Source: Actinomycetota bacterium (lineage in GTDB: Bacteria > Actinomycetota > Thermoleophilia > Gaiellales > Gaiellaceae). From it: DNA of 42,365 bases. Below, in pieces: positions 16,976-25,193 of the stretch (positions are counted from its first letter, which is position 1; every line of letters begins with the position of its first letter). The notes below the pieces were generated by a model that was not told the origin of the DNA, searched no databases, and saw nothing but the letters and a program-made list of their open reading frames with translations. The stretch covers positions 13,496 to 55,860 of the forward strand of contig VAWZ01000101.1 of assembly GCA_005888365.1 (NCBI GenBank), read 5' to 3'. The position numbers and the translations under genes are program-made.

Positions 16976-17026
16976 CGACGCTTTGCAGCCGTCGCAGACG
17001 ATCGACGGTATTGCCTGAAGGGGCGC
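16863..17026. repeat. ~164-bp nested palindromic element (MITE-like or structured RNA candidate)
   Basis: Outer arms GCGCCCCTTCAGGTAAT (16863-16879) / ATTGCCTGAAGGGGCGC (17010-17026), 16/17; middle arms CGTCTGCGACG (16887-16897) / CGTCGCAGACG (16990-17000), 11/11; central hairpin GCCCCAATACC-TGAAC-GGTATTGGGGC. Confidence 0.75.
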
Positions 17027-18438
17027 TAGGGCTCGAGCTGCGAGCGCCTTGCGGCGAGAAACTCGAGCAGATCCGACCGTGTCAGGATCCCCGTCGGCCG
17101 ACCTCGGCTAGCGACGACGACCGCCCCGCTCGGGCCCGAGAGCCCCTCGTAGACGTCGTCGAGCGAGGCGTCAGCGTCCACCGCAGGGAGCGGCGGCTGC
17201 ATGGCGACGGCGACGTCTTCGTTGAGCGCGTCCGGGTTGCGGAAGACGCGGTCGAGCAGGGCGCGTTCCTGCAGCGAGCCGACGACGTCCGCGAGCGAGT
17301 CGGCCTCGTCGTTGCGCACGACGGGGATCTGCGAGATCCCGTACTGCTGCATCGCCTCGATCGCGGCTCCGACCTTCTCGTGAGAACCGACCGTCACGAG
17401 ATCCGGAACGTCGTGGCCGACCCGGCGGAAACGCAGGACCTCCTCGACTGCCGGTGCCGGTGTCGTCCGCTCGAGAAATCCGTACTGGATCATCCAGTTG
17501 TCGTCGTAGAACTTCGAGAGGTAGGAGCGCCCGCTGTCCGGGAAGAGCATCAGCACTCGGGCCTCGGGCCCAAGCGTCTTCGCGACCTGGATCCCCGCCC
17601 ACGCAGTCGATCCGGTCGAGCCGCCGACGAGGAGCCCCTCCTCCCTGGCGAGCCGGCGAGCGACGAGGAACGAGTCGCGGTCGGAGACGCGCACCCACTC
17701 GTCGACCATCTGTGGGTCGAGCGTCTCCGGCCAGTGCTCCTTGCCGATCCCCTCGACCAGGTACGGCCCCAGCGGGTGTTCCTCGTCGGCGGTGAAGACA
17801 GAGCCCTCGGGATCGACCCCCACGATCCGCACCGCGGGCTTTCGCTCCTTGAAGTAGCGGCCGATGCCGGTGACCGTCCCTCCGGTCCCGACCGAGACGA
17901 CGATCGCGTCGACCTCACCACCGTCCGTCTGCTCCCAGATCTCCGGCGCAGTCGTCTCGTAGTGAGCCTCCGGGTTCGCGGGATTCGAGTACTGGTCGGG
18001 CTTGAACCCGCCTGGGATCTCTTCGGCGAGCCGGTCGGAGACCGAGTAGTAGCTCTCGGGCGAGCTCGGCTCGACGGCGGTCGGGGTGATCACGACCTGG
18101 GACCCATACGCGCGGAGCATCGAGATCTTCTCCTGGCTCATCTTGTCCGGCATGACGAAGATGCTGCGATAGCCACGAAGCGCGGCGGCGATTGCGAGGC
18201 CGACACCGGTGTTGCCCGACGTGGGCTCGACGATCGTGCCGCCCGGACGCAGCTTTCCCTCCCGCTCCGCGGCCTCGATCATCGCGAGCCCGATCCGGTC
18301 CTTCACAGAACCCCCGGGGTTCAGGTACTCGAGCTTCGCGAGCAGCTCACCCGGGACGCTTCGGCTCAGGCGCTCGAGCCGGACGATCGGAGTCGAGCCG
18401 ACGAGCTCGAGAACGGTCGGGTACTCGCGCCTGCCCAC
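17026..18438 (-). CDS. Cystathionine beta-synthase-like PLP enzyme with C-terminal CBS domain pair
   Basis: NPGGSVKDRIGLAMIE, EPTSGNTGVGLA, VSVGTGGTVTGIGRYFKE, VGGSTGSTAWAG; two CBS-like repeats at the C-terminus. Confidence 0.92.
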   Translation of the reverse strand: MGRREYPTVLELVGSTPIVRLERLSRSVPGELLAKLEYLNPGGSVKDRIGLAMIEAAEREGKLRPGGTIVEPTSGNTGVGLAIAAALRGYRSIFVMPDKMSQEKISMLRAYGSQVVITPTAVEPSSPESYYSVSDRLAEEIPGGFKPDQYSNPANPEAHYETTAPEIWEQTDGGEVDAIVVSVGTGGTVTGIGRYFKERKPAVRIVGVDPEGSVFTADEEHPLGPYLVEGIGKEHWPETLDPQMVDEWVRVSDRDSFLVARRLAREEGLLVGGSTGSTAWAGIQVAKTLGPEARVLMLFPDSGRSYLSKFYDDNWMIQYGFLERTTPAPAVEEVLRFRRVGHDVPDLVTVGSHEKVGAAIEAMQQYGISQIPVVRNDEADSLADVVGSLQERALLDRVFRNPDALNEDVAVAMQPPLPAVDADASLDDVYEGLSGPSGAVVVASRGRPTGILTRSDLLEFLAARRSQLEP

Positions 18439-18508
18439 GACGCGCGAAGACTACTTCGGTCCCGGACCCTGTATTCCCCGCGCGCCGGAAGCGCTTCGCC
18501 AAGTCCTC

Positions 18509-18697
18509 CTAGGACGAGGTGTGCGGTCGCCACGAGGAGCGGCGATGCTCTCCGAGCTCGAGGAGCTCGAACAGGAAGAGAAATGCTCCCGAGGAGATCG
18601 GGCGTCGGCGTCCCAGGCTCACGCTCGACCGAGGCGTCCGTGTCCGGGGCTTGGTCTGGGTCCGCATAATGCGAGGCTTCTCGACGTAGGGTCGCAC
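18509..18697 (-). CDS. Small Arg-rich ORF (62 aa) with strong RBS
   Basis: GTG at 18697 preceded by GAAAGGAGGG; VRPYVEKPRIMRTQTKPRTRTPRSSVSLGRRRPISSGAFLFLFELLELGEHRRSSWRPHTSS*. Confidence 0.35.
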   Translation of the reverse strand: MRPYVEKPRIMRTQTKPRTRTPRSSVSLGRRRPISSGAFLFLFELLELGEHRRSSWRPHTSS

Positions 18698-18765
18698 AGG
18701 CCCTCCTTTCGCCTCTTGGTGCGATGTACCCGGCGGGCTGGTGACCTCAAACCTGCTGCGAGCTT

Positions 18766-20301
18766 CTAGTGCCTGAAGTGCCGACGGTGGGTGAAGACCA
18801 TCGCGCCCCCGGCTCGCGCCACCGTCTCGATCACCTCGCCGTCCCGCCTCGACCCGCCTGGCTGGATCAAGGCCCGGACGCCGGCCTCGAGAGCCACCCC
18901 TGGCCCGTCGGGGAACGGGAAGAAGGCGTCCGAGGCGAGCACGGCTCCTTCGAGGTCGTGCCCGAGCTCGCGCGCCTTGTCGACTGCGATCCGGACGGCG
19001 TCGACACGGCTCATCTGGCCGGCCCCGATCCCGACCGTCTGCAGTCCCTTCGCGAGGACGATCGCGTTCGAGGTGACGTGCTTCACGACGCGCCACGCGA
19101 ACAGGAGGTCGTCCCAGATCGAGTCGTCGAGCTCGCCGCACGTGACCTCCATCTCCTCCCGCACCTGCTCCTCGCGGTCCGGATCCTGGACGAGCAGGCC
19201 GCCGAGCACGTGGCGGAGGTCCCAGCGCTCGGCGCTCGAGCGGCGTCGTTCCAGGTCGTTGAGGATCCGGATCGAGGTCTTCGAGGCGAGCGCCTCCATC
19301 GCCTGCTCGTCGTACCCCGGCGCGTACAGCACCTCGACGAACTGGCTCGCGATCGCCTCTCCCAACGCAGCCGAGACGGCGCGGTTGAGGACGACGACCC
19401 CTCCATACGCGGAGACGGGATCCGCCGCGAGCGCCTTCGAATACGCCTCCTCGATGGTCGCGGCCACCGCGACTCCGCACGGATTCGCGTGCTTGACGAT
19501 GACGCACCCGGGATCCTCGAGCTCGGACAGCAGGACACGGGCCGCGGACAGGTCGTTCAGGTTGTTGAACGAGAGCGGCCGGCCGCGGACGAGCTCTACG
19601 CGCGAAAGAAGGTGCGAGCGCGCGCCACGAAGCACGTAGTAGGCACCGCGCTGATGAGGGTTCTCGCCGTAGGCCAACTCGGTCGACTTGTCGAACGCAA
19701 GGGAGATCGTGTCGGGGAACGGCTCCTCCTTCTGGAACCAGGAGACGATCGCAGAGTCGTAGGCCGCCGTGGTCGCGAAGGCGATGCCTGCGAGGCGACG
19801 GCGCGTCTCGAAGGAGGTCTCGCCTCCGTTCACCCGCAGCTCGGAGAGGACGAGCTCGTAGTCCTTGGGCCGGCAGACCGGGGTCACCGACGCGTGGTTC
19901 TTCGCCGCCCCACGAAGCAGCGACGGCCCGCCGATGTCGATCATCTCGATCACGTCCTCGTCCTCGACCTCGAGACGGCCGACGACCTGCTCGAACGGGT
20001 AGAGGCTGACGCAGACGAGGTCGAAGGGCTCGATCGCGTGCTCGGCGAGCTGCGCGCGGTCGGACTCGAGCGCAGGCCGAGCGAGGATTCCCGCATGGAT
20101 CCGCGGGTGCAGCGTCTTGACGCGACCTTCGAGTAGCTCCGGGAACTCGGTCACGTCCTCGACCCGTGTGACCCGGAGACCCGCGTCCTCGAGGTAGGTC
20201 GCGGTCCCTCCGCTCGCGACGAGCTCGAAGCCCAGCTCGCCGAGGCCGCGAGCAAAGCCGGTCAGCCCGGTCTTCTCGTACGCCGAGATCAGCGCTCGCA
20301 C
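18766..20301 (-). CDS. purH: Bifunctional AICAR transformylase / IMP cyclohydrolase
   Basis: YEKTGLTGFARGLGELGFELVASGGTATYLEDAG, YPFEQVV, KHANPCGVAVAATIEEAYSKALAADPVSAYGG, SDAFFPFPDG. Confidence 0.96.
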   Translation of the reverse strand: MRALISAYEKTGLTGFARGLGELGFELVASGGTATYLEDAGLRVTRVEDVTEFPELLEGRVKTLHPRIHAGILARPALESDRAQLAEHAIEPFDLVCVSLYPFEQVVGRLEVEDEDVIEMIDIGGPSLLRGAAKNHASVTPVCRPKDYELVLSELRVNGGETSFETRRRLAGIAFATTAAYDSAIVSWFQKEEPFPDTISLAFDKSTELAYGENPHQRGAYYVLRGARSHLLSRVELVRGRPLSFNNLNDLSAARVLLSELEDPGCVIVKHANPCGVAVAATIEEAYSKALAADPVSAYGGVVVLNRAVSAALGEAIASQFVEVLYAPGYDEQAMEALASKTSIRILNDLERRRSSAERWDLRHVLGGLLVQDPDREEQVREEMEVTCGELDDSIWDDLLFAWRVVKHVTSNAIVLAKGLQTVGIGAGQMSRVDAVRIAVDKARELGHDLEGAVLASDAFFPFPDGPGVALEAGVRALIQPGGSRRDGEVIETVARAGGAMVFTHRRHFRH

Positions 20302-20864
20302 AGCTCTCGTACGACCCTCGGCAGGAGGCGGTGCTCGGCTGCGTGCACCCGCTCCCGCAGCGAGTCGACCGTGTCCTCGGGCAAGACGGGAACCGGCTCG
20401 CTCGCGAGCACCGGGCCCGTGTCGACGCCCTCGTCGACGACGTGCACGGTCGCTGCAGCCTCCTTCGCACCGGCTGTCAGCAGGTCCTCGAGCGGGTGCG
20501 CCCCGGGGAAGTCCGGCAGCGGCGCCGGGTGTACGTTGACGACCCTCCCCGGGAAGCGGCCGAGGAACGCCGGATCGAGCAGGTGCATGTACCCGGCGCA
20601 GACGACGAGCTCGACGCCCTGGCCGGCGAGCCAGTCGGCCATCGCCTCGTCTCGCTCGCGCCGATGTTCGAACGAGGCGAGCTCGAACACCGCGGTCGGC
20701 ACTCCAGCCGTTCCGGCCCGCTCGAGAGCACGCACCCCCGGCTTGTTGGACGCGACGGCGACCACCGGGAGACGAGCGTCGAGCAGAGCCTGCAGGTTCG
20801 TTCCTTCCCCCGACACGAGCGCGCCGATCCCGCGAAGGTGGTCGCCTCGGCTACCGCGCGGCAT
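20289..20864 (-). CDS. purN: Phosphoribosylglycinamide formyltransferase
   Basis: GALVSGEGTNLQALLDA, VVCAGYMHLLDPAFLGRFPGRVVNVHPAPLPDFPGAH, VDTGPVLA. Start could be GTG 20915, overlapping the purM stop. Confidence 0.93.
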   Translation of the reverse strand: MPRGSRGDHLRGIGALVSGEGTNLQALLDARLPVVAVASNKPGVRALERAGTAGVPTAVFELASFEHRRERDEAMADWLAGQGVELVVCAGYMHLLDPAFLGRFPGRVVNVHPAPLPDFPGAHPLEDLLTAGAKEAAATVHVVDEGVDTGPVLASEPVPVLPEDTVDSLRERVHAAEHRLLPRVVRELCER

Positions 20865-20911
20865 AGCCGGGCTCCGTACGAGGCTGACGTCGCTCGCGGC
20901 ACCGTGGGAGG

Positions 20912-21814
20912 TCACGCACGCGCGATCCTCCCGATGACGAGGTCTTCGCCCGGGTCGTCGAGAACGGCGCAGAAGCCGATTCCGAGGTTGAAGACGTCCC
21001 TTAGCTCGTCCTCTGCAACGTGTCGCGCGAGCCAGTCGAAGACCGGCGGCCGCTCCCATGCGCCCCAGTCGATTGCGACGCGCAGGCCGGAGGGAAGAAC
21101 CCGCGCGAGATTTCCCTCGATCCCGCCTCCGGTCACGTGTGCAAACGCGCGCGCCCGCTCGCGGAGCCGCTTCACCTGCGAGAGGTAGCAGCGCGTCGGT
21201 GCGAGCAGGTCGTCGCCCTCGTAGTCCTCGTCCTCGAGCACGCGCCGTACGAGCGAGAATCCGTTCGCGTGCACGCCCGCGGAGGGGAAGCCGACCACGA
21301 CGTCTCCATTCGTCACGCTCGACCCGTCGAGCAGGCGGTCACGGTCGACGACACCGACGCACGTGCCGGCAAAGTCGAGCTCGTCCGCCTTGTAGATCCC
21401 GGGCAGCTCCGCGGTCTCGCCTCCGACGAGCGCGACCCCCGCTTCGCGGCAGACCTCGGCTGCGCCCTCGACGAGCTCGGCCACCTGCTCGAGCTCGATC
21501 CGGTTGGCAGCGACGTAGTCGAGGAGAACGAGTGGGTCGGCGCCGGTCGTGATGACGTCGTTGATGCAGTGTGCGGCGAGATCGGCGCCACACGCGCGAA
21601 GCCGCCCTCGCGCGCGGGCGAGGATCAGCTTCGTCCCGACCGAGTCCGTGGACGCGGCGAGAAGCCGCCGCTCGTCCAGCGGATGCAGCCCGGCAAACCC
21701 TCCGAACGCGCTCGCGCCGGTCGATTCGACGGCCGCGCGAAGCCGCTCGACCACAGCCGCCCCGGTCGCGAGCGAGACGCCCGCATCCGAGTACGTGGCG
21801 CGGCCGGTCATCAC
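20912..21814 (-). CDS. purM: Phosphoribosylformylglycinamidine cyclo-ligase
   Basis: STDSVGTKL, HCINDVITTGADPLVLLDY, ALVGGETAELPGIY, HVTGGGIEGNLARVLP. Confidence 0.95.
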   Translation of the reverse strand: MMTGRATYSDAGVSLATGAAVVERLRAAVESTGASAFGGFAGLHPLDERRLLAASTDSVGTKLILARARGRLRACGADLAAHCINDVITTGADPLVLLDYVAANRIELEQVAELVEGAAEVCREAGVALVGGETAELPGIYKADELDFAGTCVGVVDRDRLLDGSSVTNGDVVVGFPSAGVHANGFSLVRRVLEDEDYEGDDLLAPTRCYLSQVKRLRERARAFAHVTGGGIEGNLARVLPSGLRVAIDWGAWERPPVFDWLARHVAEDELRDVFNLGIGFCAVLDDPGEDLVIGRIARA

Positions 21815-21820
21815 GGACCG

Positions 21821-21826
21821 AGTCTA
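21821..21826 (-). promoter_or_regulatory. -10 element TAGACT of a leaderless purM promoter (candidate)
   Basis: TAGACT-N6-GTG; the divergent gene has TACAGT (21839-21844)-N6-GTG 21851. Confidence 0.5.
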
Positions 21827-21850
21827 CGGGTCCGGGCTTACAGTGACATC

Positions 21851-22717
21851 GTGCTCGCCCTCTCGCTCCTCACGAGCTGGTCGTTCGAGCCGCTCCAGCT
21901 CGCGCCGATCGCGGTGCTCGCAGTCGCTTACGGCCTGCGGGCGCGGACGCTCGCTCGCCGGGGACAGCCCGTTCCGGGATGGCGCAGCGGGCTCTTCGGT
22001 CTCGGCGTCGGCCTGCTCGTCATTGCAGTCGCGTCTCCGATCGCGGAGATCGGCGAAAAGGAGCTCTTCTCGTTCCACATGGCGCAGCACCTTCTGATCG
22101 GCGACCTCGCACCACTGTGCCTCCTCGCAGGACTAACGGGCCCGCTCCTGCGTCCGGTGCTCGCACTGCCGGCCGTCTACCGGTTGCGCGTGCTGGCCAA
22201 TCCATTCGTCGCCCTCCCGCTGTGGGGAGCGAACCTGACGTTTTGGCACCTGCCGGTCTTCTTCGACGCGGCGGTGAGCTCGAGCGCCGTGCACGCGCTC
22301 GAGCACGTCGCGTTCTTCGCAGGCGGAATCGTCCTCTGGCTCCCGGTCGTGGAGACGCTCCCGGCGCCGGAGTGGTTCGGCAGCGGAGCCAAGCTCGGGT
22401 ACATCGTCGCCGTCCGGCTCTTCGCGACGGTACTCGGCAACGTTTTCATCTGGGGCGGCGCGCCGTTCTACGGCGTTTACGACACGGGGGCCCACTACCT
22501 CGGGCTTTCCCCGCAGGGAGACCAGAGCCTGGCCGGCTCGCTGATGATGCTCGAGGGGTCCGTCGTCACCATCGTCGCCATCGCCTGGCTCTTCCTGCGC
22601 ATGGCGCAGGAGGGCGAGGTGCGCCAGCAGCTGATCGAGCGCGGGCTCGACCCGCGCGTCGTGCGACGGGCGGTTCGTTACCGCCGGTGGCACGAGCTCG
22701 AAGGCAGCGCTCGCTGA
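21851..22717 (+). CDS. CtaG-like cytochrome c oxidase assembly membrane protein
   Basis: Multi-TM; FHMAQHLLIGDLAPLCLLAGLTGPLLRP, HALEHVAFFAGGIVLWLPVVE, caa3_CtaG-type motifs. Confidence 0.85.
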   Translation: MLALSLLTSWSFEPLQLAPIAVLAVAYGLRARTLARRGQPVPGWRSGLFGLGVGLLVIAVASPIAEIGEKELFSFHMAQHLLIGDLAPLCLLAGLTGPLLRPVLALPAVYRLRVLANPFVALPLWGANLTFWHLPVFFDAAVSSSAVHALEHVAFFAGGIVLWLPVVETLPAPEWFGSGAKLGYIVAVRLFATVLGNVFIWGGAPFYGVYDTGAHYLGLSPQGDQSLAGSLMMLEGSVVTIVAIAWLFLRMAQEGEVRQQLIERGLDPRVVRRAVRYRRWHELEGSAR

Positions 22718-22770
22718 GCGCCGGGCAACCTGCGGCGGCATACGGGCGGCGAGCGGTAGCGTGAGGCGCG

Positions 22771-23739
22771 ATGAAGTACGTGAACCTCGGCTCCACGGGT
22801 CTCCGCGTCTCGCGGCTCTGCCTCGGGATGATGAGCTACGGCAGGCACGAGAGCCGGGAGTGGGCCCTCGAGGAGAGGGACGCCGTGCCGATCGTGCGTC
22901 GCGCGGTCGAGGCCGGAATCACCTTCTTCGACACCGCGGACGTCTACAACGGCGGCCAGAGCGAGGTCGTGACCGGGCGGGTCCTGTCGAAGCTCTTCGG
23001 CACGCGCGAGGAATACGTCGTCGCCACCAAGGTGTGCATGCGCACGATGCCCGGCGAGAACGGCCGAGGGCTCTCCCGAAAGCACGTTCTCGCCTCGATC
23101 GACGCCTCGCTCGGGCGGCTCGGGCTCGACTACGTCGACCTCTACCAGATCCATCGCTGGGATCCGCTCACTCCGATCGAAGAGACGATGGAGGCGCTGC
23201 ACGACGTCGTCAAAGCCGGGAAGGCGCGCTACATCGGTGCCAGCAGCATGTACGCGTGGCAGTTCGCTACCGCGCAGCATGTCGCGCAGACGCCCTTCGT
23301 CTCGATGCAGAACCACTACAACCTCGTCTATCGCGAGGAAGAGCGGGAGATGATCCCGCAGTGCAGCGATCAGGGTGTCGCCGTTCTACCTTGGAGCCCG
23401 CTCGCCCGTGGGTTGCTCGCCGGCACCCGGACGCGTGAGGGTGAGCGCCTGACCACGCGGGCGAGGACCGATTCGTTCGGCGACAACCTCTACACACCCG
23501 AGGTCGACTTCGACGTGGTCGACCGCGCTGCGGAAGTGGCGGCAGCGCGGGGAGTCCCCATGGCTCGGGTTGCGCTTGCGTGGTTCTGGCACAAGCCCGG
23601 AGTGACGGCGCCCATCGTCGGAGCGACGAAGGTCGAGCATCTCGAGGATGCCCTCGCCGCCGAGCAGCTACGGCTGACCCACGACGAGATCGCGACGCTC
23701 GAGGAGCCCTACGTACCGCACGCGATCTCCGGCCATTAG
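22771..23739 (+). CDS. Aldo/keto reductase
   Basis: MKYVNLGSTGLRVSRLCLGMMSYG, FFDTADVYNGGQSEVVTGRVL, DYVDLYQIHRWDP, PWSPLARGLLAG. Confidence 0.93.
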   Translation: MKYVNLGSTGLRVSRLCLGMMSYGRHESREWALEERDAVPIVRRAVEAGITFFDTADVYNGGQSEVVTGRVLSKLFGTREEYVVATKVCMRTMPGENGRGLSRKHVLASIDASLGRLGLDYVDLYQIHRWDPLTPIEETMEALHDVVKAGKARYIGASSMYAWQFATAQHVAQTPFVSMQNHYNLVYREEEREMIPQCSDQGVAVLPWSPLARGLLAGTRTREGERLTTRARTDSFGDNLYTPEVDFDVVDRAAEVAAARGVPMARVALAWFWHKPGVTAPIVGATKVEHLEDALAAEQLRLTHDEIATLEEPYVPHAISGH

Positions 23740-23752
23740 CGCGTCCTACGCT

Positions 23753-23822
23753 GGGCCTTCTCCGCTGGGGCTTCTCCGCTGGGGCTCCTAGGCTGGGGCT
23801 CCTAGGCTGGGGCTCCTAGGCT
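23753..23822. repeat. 14-bp tandem repeat, 5 copies (plus a degenerate sixth at 23739-23752)
   Basis: GGGCCTTCTCCGCT, GGGGCTTCTCCGCT, then GGGGCTCCTAGGCT three times. Confidence 0.9.
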
Positions 23823-23852
23823 GGGGCGGTCTCGAAGCGGAGCTTCTCGACC

Positions 23853-25193
23853 TTACGCGGCACCTTCGTTGGATACGCGCGCGTGAAGCAGGCCCGGCAG
23901 ACGGAGTCCTCCGGCAGCTGCGTCGCCCCCCTGCATGCCGTCGACCGACAGGTAGTGCAGCGTCGTCGCGCCGATGAAGGCGCGCACGTCCTCGACCGCG
24001 CGCTGAGACGCGACGAGCTCCTCTTCGTCCGCTATGTCGATGCCGTAGAAGCAGGGCGACACGACAGGAGGCGACGAGATCCGCACGTGCACCTCGGCCG
24101 AACCCGCGTCGAAGAGCATCGCCACGAGCTGGCGCGTCGTGTTGCCGCGCATGATCGAGTCGTCGACGACGACGATCCGCCTTCCTGCGACCTCGTCGAG
24201 CGGGTTGAACTTGAGCCGGATTCCCTGTTCCCGCATCGCCTGATCGGGCTGGATGAACGTCCTCGCGACGTAGCGGTTCTTGATCAACGCCTCGCCGAAG
24301 GGGACGCCGGACGCCTTGGAGTATCCGATCGCAGCCGGTGTGCCGGAGTCCGGGATGCCGATGACGAGGTCGGCCTCGACGGGAGCCTCCTCGGCCAGCC
24401 GTTCGCCCATCCGAACGCGCGCGCCGTGCACCTCGACGCCGCCCAGCCGTGAGTCCGGACGCGCGAGATAGACGTGCTCGAAGATGCAGAGCGCGTTGCG
24501 TCCGGACGGGACGGCCTGCGCTGCGTGCTGCCCGTCGGTGTCGACCCAGATGGCCTCACCCGGACGCACGTCGCGGACGACCCGTGCTCCGATCAGGTCG
24601 AGCGCGCACGTCTCGGAGGCCACCACCCAATCGTCTCCGATCAGGCCGAGCGAGAGGGGGCGGAACCCGAACGGGTCGCGGAAGGCGAGGAGTATCCCCT
24701 CCGCGAGTGCCGTCACCGAGTAGGCGCCTTCGAGCCGCCCCATCGTGTTCGCCATCGCCTCCGGGAGCGGCGCGGGATCGCGCCCGAGGAGAGCCGCGAT
24801 CACCTCCGTGTCGGAGCCGGAGCCGAGTCGCACCCCATCCGCCTCGAGCTCCGCTCGTAGCTCCTCGACGTTGACGAGGTTCCCGTTGTGGCCGAGTGCG
24901 ACGGTGCGGGCGCGCCCGTGGTGGACCAGCGGCTGCGCGTTCGCCCACCGGTTCGCACCGGTGGTCGAGTAGCGGGTATGGCCGATCGCGACCTCTCCCG
25001 GCAGCGCGTGCAGCTGCTGCTCGTTGAAGACCTGCGCGACGAGGCCCATGTCGCGTACGACCGTGAGCCGCCCCTTGTCCGAGACTGCGATGCCCGCCGA
25101 CTCCTGGCCACGGTGCTGGAGGGCGAAGAGCCCGAAGTAGGAGAGACGCGCGACGTCCCGGTCCTCGGACCGGATTCCGAAGACCCCGCACAT
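23853..25193 (-). CDS. purF: Amidophosphoribosyltransferase (apparent C-terminal frameshift; unshifted stop would be 23816-23818)
   Basis: MCGVFGI, LFALQHRGQESAGIA, GHTRYSTTGANRWANAQP, RIVVVDDSIMRGNTTRQLV. Confidence 0.95.
   Translation of the reverse strand: MCGVFGIRSEDRDVARLSYFGLFALQHRGQESAGIAVSDKGRLTVVRDMGLVAQVFNEQQLHALPGEVAIGHTRYSTTGANRWANAQPLVHHGRARTVALGHNGNLVNVEELRAELEADGVRLGSGSDTEVIAALLGRDPAPLPEAMANTMGRLEGAYSVTALAEGILLAFRDPFGFRPLSLGLIGDDWVVASETCALDLIGARVVRDVRPGEAIWVDTDGQHAAQAVPSGRNALCIFEHVYLARPDSRLGGVEVHGARVRMGERLAEEAPVEADLVIGIPDSGTPAAIGYSKASGVPFGEALIKNRYVARTFIQPDQAMREQGIRLKFNPLDEVAGRRIVVVDDSIMRGNTTRQLVAMLFDAGSAEVHVRISSPPVVSPCFYGIDIADEEELVASQRAVEDVRAFIGATTLHYLSVDGMQGGDAAAGGLRLPGLLHARVSNEGAA

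Noticed and set aside
17011-18669. 552-aa plus-strand ORF
   Set aside because: Antisense to the clearly conserved CBS gene; long shadow ORFs are expected at this GC content and the translation has no recognisable domain.
18440-18765. Riboswitch upstream of the CBS gene
   Set aside because: No recognisable SAM, cobalamin or other riboswitch core by eye; an Rfam scan would be needed.
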